64,000 nucleotides of DNA from Tragulus kanchil (GCA_022376925.1 JAIOJX010000026.1:257835830-257899829); one strand, 5' to 3'. Positions 22,513 through 34,621 are shown, numbered from the stretch's first letter. Numbers and translations: made by a program. The notes: generated by a model from the sequence alone, not told the origin.

Positions 22513-23690
22513 ATTGGGGATTGGAGGATAACTTAAGCTCAACTCAGTTACACCCCTGTTAGCTTTTGTAATTGCTGCTCTAGAGAAACTAAGTTGCTTA
22601 CTTCTAGCTCTTCGGCTGCTGGGGGTGTGGGGTGAGGTTGTTTTTAGAGCCCCCTTGAGATAATGATTCTTCTGGGTCAGTCAGAAGAAACAGTCTGCAA
22701 CAATGGCAATCCCTAGGGCAACACTTCTTGAGGGGCCTAGATTCAGCTGTCAGTCACCTTGAGCCCAGAGCCATCAAATCCATTTACACAAAAGCTGGTT
22801 ATCACAAACCTTTTGAAAAGCTAAGTAAAGAGGAGATTTACCCATCCCTGAATCTTCATTCTTTTTTCTTTGATTCCCTCATTTCCCCAATCGTTCCTTT
22901 TTTACCCCTAACTACCTCTGGGAACTTCTGGGAATTTTCCCTTTCTTTTGTTCCACCCTAGAGCTTACACTATTATTATCTTAAAGCTTAAGCTTAAGCT
23001 TGAATATAACTCTTCAGATATACAGAAATAAATACCATGGTCTTGTATAAAAATTTTTAATTCTAATAAGTACTTTTGTCTCCTAAAGCACAGGATTTTC
23101 TGGGGGTTGAGAAAGGATTGTTTAATATTATAATGTTAAAAAAAGTTCTTGAGTATTTTAAATATTTCTTTCAACATATATTTGGTTGTACATGTACATT
23201 TGCACATGTCCTCCTATTTTGTACATACCTTTTTATTTTTGCAATTTTTTACACTAAAGAGAATATAATGGAAAGCATGGATCAGTTTGCAACTGAAATG
23301 ACAACCTATATAAATAAAAAAAACCTATATAAAGAAAAATTATTGTGTTGTGTAAATACTACTAAATTTCAAATATAATAGTTCTTACTATGAATTCTAT
23401 AACTTTGTAATTACAAGGAACTGATTTCCTTTCACCAAGAAAAGGAGAAATTATGGTCATGCTTTAGAAGTTCTGATATTCTCTATGTAATGGTATTATT
23501 ATAAACATTTAATTTAACAAATTGAAAGACAGTTTTAGTGAAAACTATAAATAAAATTCTACATTAAAACTGCAAGTTTATTTCATTGATGTGAATATGG
23601 TTGCCAGAATTAGACTAATAAACTGTTGCTTGGTATGATGCCTTTAAGGAGCATTTATAATTATAATTAGTTTGTAAGTTATAAGCAATT
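22513..23690. other. Unique noncoding DNA
   Basis: No gene or named repeat is seen. A short palindromic (AGCTTA)n run lies at 22985-23001. Open frames at 22728-22961 and 23076-23378 are low-complexity and carry no recognised motif. Confidence 0.4.
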
Positions 23691-23693
23691 TGG

Positions 23694-23892
23694 GGCTTCC
23701 CTGGTCCCTCAGTCTGTAAAGAATCCACCTGCAAGGTAGGAGACCTAGGTTCAGTCCCTGGGTTGGGTAGATCCCCTGGAGAAGGGCATGGCAACCCACT
23801 CCAGTATTCTTGCCTGGAGAATTCCATGAGAAGCCTGGCAGTCTACAGCCCATGGAGCTGCAAAGAGTTGCACATGACATGTAGTGACTGTG
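23694..23892 (+). mobile_element. Bov-tA SINE
   Basis: The head 'ggcttccctggtccctcagt' is followed by 'taaagaatccacctgcaa', a B-box-like 'ggttcagtccc', then 'ccctggagaagggcatggca', 'ccactccagtattcttgcct' and 'cacatgacatgtagtgactg'. This is a clear full-length Bov-tA with modest divergence. Bov-tA is restricted to ruminants, so it supports the taxonomic call. Confidence 0.95.
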
Positions 23893-24164
23893 CATAGAAG
23901 CATCAGATACCCTGGGCTTGTTAGAGGTGTGAGGCCTGGTAAGAAGAGCAGGCCAAGGAAAATCCATACTTTAGAGTCAAAAGACACTTTATAATAAACA
24001 AGATATTTCACATACAATGGCAAACCATGTCAGTAAGGCCAATACTAACTATACCAGTTGCTTATCATATAGCTCAATTTAGTTCAGACACCCGTCTGGC
24101 CCTGATCTCCTTCTAGTTACTACCAAAAGATCACCACATATTTCATTGGAAAATAATTGGATGT

Positions 24165-24260
24165 TTCATTCATTCAGTCAACATTCTTTCTTGAGCATTC
24201 ACTACTACATGCCAGGATATAACAGTGAAATGATCTTAAGTACCTTACCATGTGGTAGAA
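24165..24260 (-). mobile_element. L2 LINE 3' fragment
   Basis: The string 'tcattcattcagtcaacatt' followed by 'tgagcattcactactacatg' and 'ccaggatataacagtgaa' is the reverse complement of the L2 3' terminus. Confidence 0.75.
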
Positions 24261-24301
24261 GAAACCGATAGTAAGTAGATTTTGATCAAAAACAGATTGT
24301 T

Positions 24302-24563
24302 GGGGCTTCGCTGGTGGTTCAGTAGGTAAAGAACCCGCCTTGCAGTGCAAGGGGCACAAGTTCAATCCCTGGTCCAGGAAGATCCCACATGCCACAGAGC
24401 GGCTGGGCCAGTGTGTCCAATTACAAGCCAGCACTCTGGAGTGCATGCTCCCAGAGCCAGTGCTCTGCAAGGAGAGAGGCCAGTGCAATGGGAGGCCCAC
24501 ACATGCCAAAGAATAAAGATGAATGAAAACAAATGATGACTTAGAGTCAAAAAAAAAAAAAAA
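24302..24563 (+). mobile_element. CHR-type tRNA-derived SINE
   Basis: It starts 'gggcttcgctggtggttcag' and has a tRNA-like region with A- and B-box-like words ('tggttcagtagg', 'agttcaatccc'). The CHR body follows ('gagcggctgggccagtg'), then the diagnostic 'tgtccaattac', 'gagagaggccagtgcaat', and an A-tail at 24550-24563. Similar copies in the window share the same body variant. Confidence 0.93.
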
Positions 24564-25182
24564 GACTGTCTTTAAGTAAACATTGAAGTATTATTTGTAA
24601 AATTAATTTTCCCCTTCAGACTGTATAGCAATGTTAACTATGTCCCAAGAACATTGTTAGGATTTAAGGACACAAAAATCAATAAAATAGGGACTGAGTC
24701 CCAAGAGAGACCCTACTTCCCTAACTTATTATGGACCAACCAGAAAGTTTTTGTGTCTCTGATTTTCATTTTTACAATGGAAGACTATCTATTATCCATG
24801 ATTTTTGTGTTGATAATGAAAGAACATGATTTATTTTTCCATCTGATAGCAAACCAGGCACTTAGGGGTGCATATTAACTCTGTCACAGCAGTAGCAACT
24901 CATCACATCAGACTTCAGTTGCCTGGACTAATTTTCCTTTCCCTGATCTCCAGTCTCCTAATATTTGAGTTACTAATTTACTGACAAGGAATGATCAAGT
25001 CACAGCAGAAAAGTTTAAGGGAATTCTGGGAAATAGATTGAGTTGAGAAACATTTTCTCTTCACTAAGGATCCTCATTACAGATTATTCTTAAAAGGAAA
25101 AACAGATGATAAAGAGTGCTGGACACTGATGAGATCAGAAAAGGAAAATAAGAGATTTTGTATAATGGTTGTATGTGATGTG
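24564..25182. other. Unique noncoding DNA with a possible L2 scrap
   Basis: An L2-like piece may lie at about 24625-24690 ('gttaactatgtcccaagaac' then 'aggacacaaaaatcaataaa'). The rest is unrecognised. Confidence 0.35.
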
Positions 25183-25183
25183 A

Positions 25184-25218
<35 letters not shown>
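25183..25218 (+). repeat. (GT)n microsatellite passing into (GC)n
   Basis: About a dozen GT dinucleotides run directly into four GC dinucleotides. Alternating purine-pyrimidine DNA of this kind readily adopts Z-form. It is preceded by imperfect 'gtgat' repeats. Confidence 0.95.
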
Positions 25219-25519
25219 CTATCTGCCTGTCTGTGTTAACTTGAGAATTTTGACACAGGAGTGAGTGAAAACACAGGGATACGTTGGAATCTATTTTGCA
25301 GCCTCAGCTATATAGTCTCAATCTATTCTTTATAACCATTTCCAACTCTTTTTCTCACACACCACCAGGATTTACTCAATGTCATTTCCAGAAGTAACAC
25401 CTCAAGAAACACTTTCAGAAACAGTTTCTCAATTCCAAGATGCTGATACTTTTAGCAGCCAGAAAAGAATTTCTGAAAACCATTTCAAAGATCATGAAAA
25501 TAGTATGAGCCCTTCCCTC
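25219..25519. other. Unique noncoding DNA
   Basis: No gene or named repeat is recognised between the microsatellite and duplication 9. Confidence 0.4.
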
Positions 25520-27724
25520 CTCCCGAACAAACTGTGTACATTGTACACACATTAATATGGATGAATAAAATTGGTAAAAATGAAGCATAGAGGCTAGAAA
25601 GCATCAATTTTTACTATTTATGTTTGAATGTATCTGACTTTTATCTAAAAAAATCTTGATTTTTCTTTCAGTTATTTTTGGAACATTAAGCTGTATCAAA
25701 ATTCTTTTGTAGATGGCAAGGTTTTATTTGGAAAGCTAGAATAAAGCTTTCCTTTTACAAAAATTCACTTTATTTACTTGGCCAGTGAAGTCCACTCCCT
25801 CCAAGGTTTGCTTTTACTTTTTAAAATATTTGTTCCTAGGTTCTTTAAAATATCTAGAAAGGAGAATAAACTCCTTGTGGAATATAACTTACATATTTTT
25901 TGTTATTTCTTAGTGGAAGGATGGTACTATTTCCATTTAAAAAGAAGCAAATATATTACAAATGAAGGAATCTGCTTTTTATTACATGTATCAATGTAGA
26001 TAAACACATATTTATGTAGCTATGTGTGTTATTATCTTTATTCCCTTATTTCTAAAGAGAGATGTGTGTAATGTATAGTGGAATGATCCAGATCATTACT
26101 ATAGCCCACCATAAGTATGGAAAAATCATGACAAATCTTTTGGCTCAGACTGAAAGTAAAACTCAGGTCTGAGATCTTAACCATTTAAAACCTTGAAATC
26201 TCATAAATTAAGCATCATTGAGCCTGGTCCCATCTTTCATAACAGCTCTCCAGAGAAAATCCTAAAAGCCAGGGCACACTAAGATGAGCTGTGGATGATT
26301 CAGTAGGTGGCACAATTTTCACTGAGTCAGTACTGAACTGATGCCCCAGCATGGTATGAGGGGGCACTGCACTGCTGGAGGTGTCGTCTAATGGATGAGG
26401 GTAAAACCAAGGTCTTGACCACCAGCAGTTATTAAAAATCCCATGGCACTTTTCAAAAGAGTAAAGATGATGTTAAACCCTGTGTCCTGGCTAATTTCCA
26501 AATTGGGCAATTATATTCTGCCTACTTAAAATTTCTCTGTAATATTAGTTGGATAATATATTCTTCATCTTCTGCCCTATGCTTTTGCTATTTCCAGTTT
26601 AGAGTTGGACGCATTTCTTGTGAGTCTCCCGAACAAACTGTGTACATTGTACACACATTAATATGGATGAATAAAATTGGTAAAAATGAAGCATAGAGGC
26701 TAGAAAGCATCAATTTTTACTATTTATGTTTGAATGTATCTGACTTTTATCTAAAAAAATCTTGATTTTTCTTTCAGTTATTTTTGGAACATTAAGCTGT
26801 ATCAAAATTCTTTTGTAGATGGCAAGGTTTTATTTGGAAAGCTAGAATAAAGCTTTCCTTTTACAAAAATTCACTTTATTTACTTGGCCAGTGAAGTCCA
26901 CTCCCTCCAAGGTTTGCTTTTACTTTTTAAAATATTTGTTCCTAGGTTCTTTAAAATATCTAGAAAGGAGAATAAACTCCTTGTGGAATATAACTTACAT
27001 ATTTTTTGTTATTTCTTAGTGGAAGGATGGTACTATTTCCATTTAAAAAGAAGCAAATATATTACAAATGAAGGAATCTGCTTTTTATTACATGTATCAA
27101 TGTAGATAAACACATATTTATGTAGCTATGTGTGTTATTATCTTTATTCCCTTATTTCTAAAGAGAGATGTGTGTAATGTATAGTGGAATGATCCAGATC
27201 ATTACTATAGCCCACCATAAGTATGGAAAAATCATGACAAATCTTTTGGCTCAGACTGAAAGTAAAACTCAGGTCTGAGATCTTAACCATTTAAAACCTT
27301 GAAATCTCATAAATTAAGCATCATTGAGCCTGGTCCCATCTTTCATAACAGCTCTCCAGAGAAAATCCTAAAAGCCAGGGCACACTAAGATGAGCTGTGG
27401 ATGATTCAGTAGGTGGCACAATTTTCACTGAGTCAGTACTGAACTGATGCCCCAGCATGGTATGAGGGGGCACTGCACTGCTGGAGGTGTCGTCTAATGG
27501 ATGAGGGTAAAACCAAGGTCTTGACCACCAGCAGTTATTAAAAATCCCATGGCACTTTTCAAAAGAGTAAAGATGATGTTAAACCCTGTGTCCTGGCTAA
27601 TTTCCAAATTGGGCAATTATATTCTGCCTACTTAAAATTTCTCTGTAATATTAGTTGGATAATATATTCTTCATCTTCTGCCCTATGCTTTTGCTATTTC
27701 CAGTTTAGAGGTGGACGCATTTCT
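25520..27724. repeat. Tandem duplication 9: period about 1106 bp
   Basis: 25520-26618 is repeated at 26626-27724, each beginning 'ctcccgaacaaactg'. At the join 'gcatttcttgtgagt' is a distorted version of 'gcatttctgtggtgag', which follows the second copy. The 73-codon open frame at 25778-25999 recurs at 26884-27105. Confidence 0.95.
26281..26575 (+). mobile_element. Ancient vertebrate interspersed repeat (L3/CR1-like or deep SINE)
   Basis: A chain of words is recognisable from an old repeat seen in many vertebrates: 'gaggtgtcgtctaatgga', 'gtaaaaccaaggtcttgacc', 'aaaatcccatggcacttttc', 'gtgtcctggctaatttcc' and 'attgggcaattatattctgc'. I am confident that it is an ancient repeat, but not of its family name. 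It is shown again at about 27387-27681. Confidence 0.6.
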
Positions 27725-28240
27725 GTGGTGAGGGAAGTGAAGCTTCTCTGAAAAATATCTTGCAAGGTCTGAGATTAGGGGATGAAAGGTACAACATCCA
27801 TCTATCAGAACAGGTGCCATGTTAGTTTTTTTTTTTTTCCTCTTGTGATTAGGCTGACTATAAGAAAATTGCCAAATAAGTGTCTTTAAAAATAGCCTCG
27901 TCAGGTAGTCAGAGGTGCTATGCTTGCAAAGGTTTCCAAGATGAATATTTTAATTCTATTAAGTTGTGACTAAGAAATGAGGCTTCTCTTGAAGTGAATA
28001 TATTATGTAAATACTAACAATTTAAGCATAAAATTATAGACATTTAATAGGAATAATCAAATTTTCCAACATTTGCCTAGCAAGGCCTATCACAGTCAGT
28101 CTAAAACATCAGTTACCATATCATTTTTCACTTAGATTAGAATTCTCTCCAAACCAATATTTGTTAAGAGAGAAGGTCACAGTTGGGGAACAAATGGAAA
28201 GCACTTCTTAAGCAATAAAAATAATAAAATAATTGTTGGT
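27725..28240. other. Unique noncoding DNA
   Basis: A T-run lies at about 27827-27838. Nothing else is recognised. Confidence 0.4.
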
Positions 28241-30469
28241 TAGCATGCCAACCAACATTTGGCATTTGGAGAAAACCCACAGAAAACAGTCCTAAGGAAA
28301 AGGCCAGTAATGCGGCTGTGTAAGGCCTGACCCACATTCCTCTGTTTTCTGCTTCACATAACGCTCTGCCTCATAGAAACAACCTATAGTTTATTTTCAC
28401 CGATGGTAACATTCCCACTGATCCTGACTATTTAGATGCTTGGCTGGAAAATGATAAAAACTATCAACAACTCATTTTTCTTAAGTGCCAATATTTTTTA
28501 CAAAAAAAAAACAAGATCAATCTAATTTCTCAGAAGTACTTTCATATATTATCTTTTTTTGAACAATATCTTTCCAAGTAGTCTTAAAATGCATTTACCT
28601 TAAATGTTTCTATTTCTTTTATTCTTTCTCTTCCTTTTATTTTAGGTTTCTATTTCTAACAAATTTAACTCTATTACAAAGACTTGTCTGACTTCAAAAG
28701 TTACTAACTTCAAGTCATTTTACTTTAGAGATATATTAAAAACTTACCCTGTACTTATAATAGTAGTTAATACCAGAGAATGCTTCAAAGCAAAAGGAAA
28801 ACTTGGCAGCATGCAAAGCTAGTACTAAATACGATAGTAAATAAACATAGTAATTTTGTTTGCATGAATACTGTGGCTGCCTAATAAAGAAATCACTTGA
28901 AAAAGGAAATATCATCTATGGAATTTGAACTTGCCATTAGCAGAAAATAGTGTAATGTTTTTAGCCTAACTCTGACAACTACGACAGACTGTATTGAGTA
29001 ACAGTAAGAGTTCACTTTGTAATAGGAAAAGTAGTCACTCTGATCACTTTGTCTTTTTAGTATGCAGCCCAGAGGATTCAGAAAAAGATTACATTTACCA
29101 TAATTAACATATATGTAAATGGAGATCATGGCTATGAATGATAAATTTTCATAGCAATTTAAATCTTGTACAAATTAATCAACCATACAGACACTTGATT
29201 AATGAAAGGCAGTGTCACTTTAAAATGCAACATGTTAATATATATTACTGTTATCACAGATCAAAGAATCTTTAAATGTAAACTAATTAGAATAAAGTCT
29301 ACATTTTTAACAAATTTAATTCCCTTTTAATTATGATAATAATTTGAAAGATTTTATAGCATGCCAACCAACATTTGGCATTTGGAGAAAACCCACAGAA
29401 AACAGTCCTAAGGAAAAGGCCAGTAATGCGGCTGTGTAAGGCCTGACCCACATTCCTCTGTTTTCTGCTTCACATAACGCTCTGCCTCATAGAAACAACC
29501 TATAGTTTATTTTCACCGATGGTAACATTCCCACTGATCCTGACTATTTAGATGCTTGGCTGGAAAATGATAAAAACTATCAACAACTCATTTTTCTTAA
29601 GTGCCAATATTTTTTACAAAAAAAAAACAAGATCAATCTAATTTCTCAGAAGTACTTTCATATATTATCTTTTTTTGAACAATATCTTTCCAAGTAGTCT
29701 TAAAATGCATTTACCTTAAATGTTTCTATTTCTTTTATTCTTTCTCTTCCTTTTATTTTAGGTTTCTATTTCTAACAAATTTAACTCTATTACAAAGACT
29801 TGTCTGACTTCAAAAGTTACTAACTTCAAGTCATTTTACTTTAGAGATATATTAAAACTTACCCTGTACTTATAATAGTAGTTAATACCAGAGAATGCTT
29901 CAAAGCAAAAGGAAAACTTGGCAGCATGCAAAGCTAGTACTAAATACGATAGTAAATAAACATAGTAATTTTGTTTGCATGAATACTGTGGCTGCCTAAT
30001 AAAGAAATCACTTGAAAAAGGAAATATCATCTATGGAATTTGAACTTGCCATTAGCAGAAAATAGTGTAATGTTTTTAGCCTAACTCTGACAACTACGAC
30101 AGACTGTATTGAGTAACAGTAAGAGTTCACTTTGTAATAGGAAAAGTAGTCACTCTGATCACTTTGTCTTTTTAGTATGCAGCCCAGAGGATTCAGAAAA
30201 AGATTACATTTACCATAATTAACATATATGTAAATGGAGATCATGGCTATGAATGATAAATTTTCATAGCAATTTAAATCTTGTACAAATTAATCAACCA
30301 TACAGACACTTGATTAATGAAAGGCAGTGTCACTTTAAAATGCAACATGTTAATATATATTACTGTTATCACAGATCAAAGAATCTTTAAATGTAAACTA
30401 ATTAGAATAAAGTTCAGTCTACATTTTTAACAAATTTAATTCCCTTTTAATTATGATAATAATTTGAAA
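28241..30469. repeat. Tandem duplication 10: period about 1116 bp
   Basis: 28241-29350 is repeated at 29357-30469, each beginning 'tagcatgccaaccaac'. The copies differ by one A in 'attaaaaactt' and by a three-base gain, 'ttc', near 30414. The unit is unique DNA. Its start (28300-28440) is less AT-rich and may be constrained. Confidence 0.95.
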
Positions 30470-31254
30470 AGTTATATTGTTCCATTTTATACTATTTACT
30501 AATTTTAGTGAAAAATTGTACAAATGAATTTTGGGTGTTTCATCCTTTGGGGATTGGATTCCCAAAATACGGGATTATAGTACAGTACAGTGAATGCAAA
30601 AAGCAACTACGAATTGGATGCAAAATATTTATTCTCATGTCATGCTAAATTTAGAAGTTTTCTTCCAGTTCCCCATTTTTGCTCTCACTAAGGGAATTAT
30701 ATTAGAGATTATTAAATGACTAATATTCTCACTCAGTACAATGTTTGAAATGAGATTTTACTAAGAGCTGTTTTTCTTGGACTTTGAAGGATAAAAAGGG
30801 AAAATTCTGATAGGCTTGAATTTATTGAAATAGTTTTAATTTTCATAGTGAAATGAATACCTAATTTCCAGAAAAATATTTTTTTAATATAAAATTTGCA
30901 GTTAGTACATAAATATATGTATATCAGTTCTGAAATAGAAAGTTTCTCTATAATTGTGCTTTTTGCAAACAAAAGTTAGACGTAAAAAGAAGCATGATGC
31001 TTTGCAAGTCAATATAGAGCTATTTTTATAAGGAAATCCCTACAACTGATCATTAATTTGTATCAGTAAAATGGAAATCTAAGCTGTTCCCAAACTTACC
31101 ACTTACACCAGTACATCACAAAATACAGTACTGATAAAGAGTTCTTAAAATAACAAATTAAGAAAGAAAGAGGCCTATACTAGACAGAAGGATGAAAGCA
31201 ATGTGACACTGAGTTCTGTGTTATACTCCTAATAGCAGACTATGCTCAATATGG
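30470..31254. other. Unique AT-rich noncoding DNA
   Basis: No gene or named repeat is recognised. The short word 'agtacagtacagtg' near 30582 is a minor repeat. Confidence 0.4.
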
Positions 31255-31400
31255 TTAATAATTATTGAGCATTTTCAATGTGCCCTATGCTATATTAAGA
31301 ACTTGGCACTTTAAAAATATTCATTTGTGATTTCATTATTAAATCATTTAATCCTGATAACATCTCTATAGAAAAGAATTATTATTTCCCTGAAATAGTA
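31255..31400 (-). mobile_element. MIR SINE, old
   Basis: The reverse complement of the MIR 3' half: 'taataattattgagcatttt', 'caatgtgccctatgctat', 'aaatcatttaatcctgataa' and 'aagaattattatttccc'. Confidence 0.7.
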
Positions 31401-31669
31401 TTAAAATGGAAGTTTTGATCTTGGCCTTCATTTCATAGTTTCTGTCTTTAAATACTTGCCATACTGCCTCCCCATGACTGGGACGTTGTTTATCATTATC
31501 TTTATATCTAGCCTCTTAGTCTTAGCAGAGCTATACTGCTGCTGATGTAGGTACAGGACCCCACCACAACTAATGCACTACAAATTTTGTAAAAACTTTC
31601 AATAGGACTACAGTATCATGAATAAGGCTTAATTCAATCTATTGGAATTGAATAAAATCAGCTATTCAT

Positions 31670-31882
31670 GGCTTCCCTGGTGGTCCAGTGGGTAAAGAGT
31701 CTGCCTTGCAGTGCAAGGGTCACCGGTTCGATCATGCTGAGGAGTGGCTGGACCAGTGTGTCCAATTACGAGCCAGCACTCTGGAGCACGTGTGCCACAA
31801 TGACAGAGGTCACTGCAATGGGAGGCCCGCACAAGCCAAAGAACAAAGATGGATGAAAATAAATAAATGAAAGACCGATAAA
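31670..31882 (+). mobile_element. CHR-type tRNA-derived SINE
   Basis: The head 'ggcttccctggtggtccagt' is followed by a tRNA-like B box ('ccggttcgatc'), a CHR body with the same 'tgtccaattac' variant as other local copies, and a tail of 'aaataaataaatgaaagacc'. A (CA)n run follows at 31899-31918. A segment of about 15 bp after the B box is missing compared with the 24302 copy. Confidence 0.93.
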
Positions 31883-31898
31883 AGAGGCCAAAATTTAC

Positions 31899-31918
31899 AA
31901 ACACACACACACACACAA
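31899..31918 (+). repeat. (CA)n tract at SINE tail
   Basis: About nine CA dinucleotides lie just beyond the SINE tail, probably seeded by it. Confidence 0.85.
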
Positions 31919-31989
31919 AATAGAACTGCCATTTATACACCTCTCCTAGAATCTGAGCAAAATAGATGAGTAGATAGATACAATATTAG

Positions 31990-32110
31990 CAAGGCTGTTT
32001 AATCATTAAGTGAGCATTTCATACTTAGCCAGGATCTGCCCAAAGTGCTAGGAATACAACAGTAAACAAAGCATTATACAATACAGAGAGAAAGGCAGAA
32101 AAGTAAACTG
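31990..32110 (-). mobile_element. L2 LINE 3' fragment
   Basis: The blocks 'agtgagcatttcatacttag', 'caaagtgctaggaatacaac' and 'agtaaacaaagcattata' match the reverse complement of the L2 3' end. Confidence 0.7.
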
Positions 32111-32723
32111 CCATTTGTAATATATTGTGATAAATTAGGGCGAATCCATGTTGTACTGGGAGTGCATAGAACTGCCCTCAAAGACGTAAAAAATAATTAG
32201 GCTCTAAACTTAAGCAGTTTTGTACAGCGTGGTAAAAGTGAGAATTCTAGGGAAGTCAATGCTGAAATGTTACAGTCATTACAGGAATGGCTTTAAGGAA
32301 AAAAACCTCAGGCAAGGCAAGGATTGCAAGGATCATAGACACTACTCAGCTGCAGATTATAAGACTTATAATGAATATTATAAAAAGAGATAACGATCGT
32401 GATATTAGTTAAAGTCACAGAAACCCCCTAAATAAAAGTAGTTTGGACAATTTTGTTTCCCTCACATTCATTAATTTAAGATTAAAGGAGTTCAGTGCTG
32501 CTCCAGCAGCTTCAAAAAAATCATAAAAGATGCAAGCTCCTTCCTTCCAGCACAAATACTTTACCACTCGTAGGATGTGGTCCTCAATCTCACAGTCCAA
32601 GGTGGCTATTAGAATCTAGCTTTCATATTCAACTTCCTGGAAGAAATAGAAAGAAGGTAAAAAGGATAAACCCTCTTTTGTTTTAAAGGGGACTGTGCTG
32701 ATGAACCCCTGAATACTTTCCTG
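32111..32723. other. Unique noncoding DNA
   Basis: No gene or named repeat is recognised. Open frames of about 60 codons on both strands near 32415-32686 look like chance. Confidence 0.4.
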
Positions 32724-32731
32724 TATATCTC

Positions 32732-32951
32732 CCTCTTTTGTTGTTATTTTCAGTGGCTAAGTCATGTCAGGATCTTTGTGACACCATGGACACAGCCCAC
32801 CAGGCTCCTCTGTTCATGAGATTTTCCCAAGTAGGAATGCTGGAGTGGGTTGCCATTTCTTCCTCTAGGGCATCTTCCCAACCCAGGATTGGAATCCAGA
32901 TTTCTTCCATTGGCAGGCAGATTCTTTACTACTGAGCCACTTGCGAAGCCC
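32732..32951 (-). mobile_element. Bov-tA SINE
   Basis: Read in reverse complement it is a full Bov-tA: 'gggcttcgcaagtggctcag', 'taaagaatctgcctgcc', 'ccaatcctgggttggg' and the A-part with 'ccactccagcattcctac'. An 8-bp direct repeat, 'tatatctc', flanks it (32724-32731 and 32953-32960). Confidence 0.92.
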
Positions 32952-32960
32952 ATATATCTC

Positions 32961-33470
32961 AACAAGAACTCAATAAGATGATCATACGTTTAGCAGCTAA
33001 CTGAGGCTAAGAGATGTAGCCACTTAGATGACTGATCAATGTACTCACCTAAAAATGGATTCTGTCAATAAGGAAGACAACTAGTAGTGCCTGTCACATG
33101 TAATGATTTCCTTTTCTTAGCTCACAGAGGTGGCAATCACTATTAATAGAGAAAAATAATATTTGCTTTTTTTTTTCTGCCTTAACCTTATCTAGATGCT
33201 CATTCCTTTCAAGCAGACTGAGCTCTTTACCAAAGCATCTGTTTTGAAGGTAAGGATGTAGAATCTCACTGTTTTCTGATTCTGAGATATAATCAGTAAA
33301 CATACGATATCTTTTAATTATAAATCAAGAGTCTTGGATATGTGTGGAAAATGATATTTGCATAGCATTTTTAAGATTAAGAAACTTCCTTTTCATGACT
33401 CTTGAATGTTAACTTATTAAATTGTAATGGTAGTATAAATATAAAAGACTTGATAATTAAATCATTTTAT
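32961..33470. other. Unique noncoding DNA
   Basis: A T-run lies at about 33168-33177. A minus-strand 69-codon frame at 33094-33303 has no recognised motif. No repeat is recognised. Confidence 0.4.
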
Positions 33471-33605
33471 CATTCATTTATCTGTTTGTTCATTCTATAA
33501 ATACACACTGTAAGTGCCAGACTGTGATCTAAGTGCTGAGAACATAGAAATTAGCAGTACAGTTGAGGTATGTTATGGTGCTTACAGTCTAATGAGAGAA
33601 AAAAA
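33471..33605 (-). mobile_element. L2 LINE 3' fragment
   Basis: The text 'cattcatttatctgtttgtt', 'gtaagtgccagactgtgatc', 'aagtgctgagaacatagaaa' and 'ggtgcttacagtctaatgag' follows the reverse-complement L2 3' end. Confidence 0.75.
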
Positions 33606-33654
33606 GATAATAAACACAAAATATACACATTATAATTTCATATATCTTAAGTGA

Positions 33655-34042
33655 TGTTATGAGCTGAATTGTATCCCCCCAGAATTCACAGGTCGAAGCC
33701 CTAATCACAGTACCTCAGAATGTGATTGTATTTGAAGACTATGCCTTTAAAGAGGTAATTAAGTTAAAATGAGACCCTTAGAGTAGACTGTAATCCAATC
33801 TGCTGGTGTCCTTATAAGAAGAGAGGGTAAGGACACATGGAGAATCTCATGCTCCTGCATGTGCACAGAGGGATGACCGTTTGAAGAGACAGCAGGAGGG
33901 TAACCATCTGCAAGCCAAAGAGAGGCCTTAGAGAAGACCAACTATGCTTGGACTTTCAGTCTCCTGAACTATGAGAAAATTTCTAATTCTTTAGCCACCT
34001 GATCTGTTGCAGTTTTTATGGCAGCCCCAAAACACTAATACA
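33655..34042 (+). mobile_element. MLT1A-type LTR (ERVL-MaLR), solitary
   Basis: It begins 'tgttatgagctgaattgta' and ends 'aacactaataca'. The inner blocks 'cacagtacctcagaatgtga', 'tggtgtccttataagaaga' and 'gcaagccaaagagaggcctt' are those of an MLT1A LTR. The length of about 390 bp fits a full LTR. No internal retroviral region adjoins it, so it is a solo LTR. It is shown again at 34765-35151. Confidence 0.9.
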
Positions 34043-34117
34043 GGTGCTGAAATGAAAATTTAAAAAATTAAATAGTAACTGGGAGACTGTTGGTGGTCAA
34101 AGAAAGAAACTTCTTTT

Positions 34118-34621
34118 GGTTATTGAGCTATAGCTGATTTACGATATTGCGTCAGTTTCTGGTGTACAGTAAAGTGATTCATATAGATAGATATTTATAT
34201 ATTCTTTTCCATTGTTATTATATTAAATACAGTTTCCTGTGTTACACAGTAAATCCTTGTTTTTTTTCCCTATTTTATATTTAGTAGTATGTATCTATTA
34301 ATCCCATATTCCTAATTTATCCCTCCCTCTGCCTATCCTTTGACAACTATAAGTTTGTTTTCTATGTCTATGAGCCTGTTTCTGTTTTGTAAGTTTATAT
34401 AGTTCTTTTATTTTCTTATATTATTATTTAGATATCACATATTACTGATATCAAATAATACTGGGCCTTGACTTACTTCACTCAGTATAATCGTCTCTAG
34501 GTATATTCCTGTTAACTACAAATGGCATTATTTCATTCTTTTTCTTTTGATTAATATTCCACTTTGCATGTCTATGTATCTTCTTTGTCATGGCTATTAT
34601 GAATAATACTGCTATGAACAC
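34118..34621 (-). mobile_element. L1 LINE 3' region, truncated first display
   Basis: The start matches the reverse complement of an artiodactyl L1 3' end: 'tagctgatttacgatattgc', 'ggtgtacagtaaagtgattc'. It is cut by the duplication junction and continues in full in the second display at 35227-36290. Confidence 0.85.

Noticed and set aside
24302..24380. tRNA gene, because of A- and B-box-like words
   Set aside because: These are the tRNA-derived heads of SINEs. The cloverleaf does not close and the CHR body follows.
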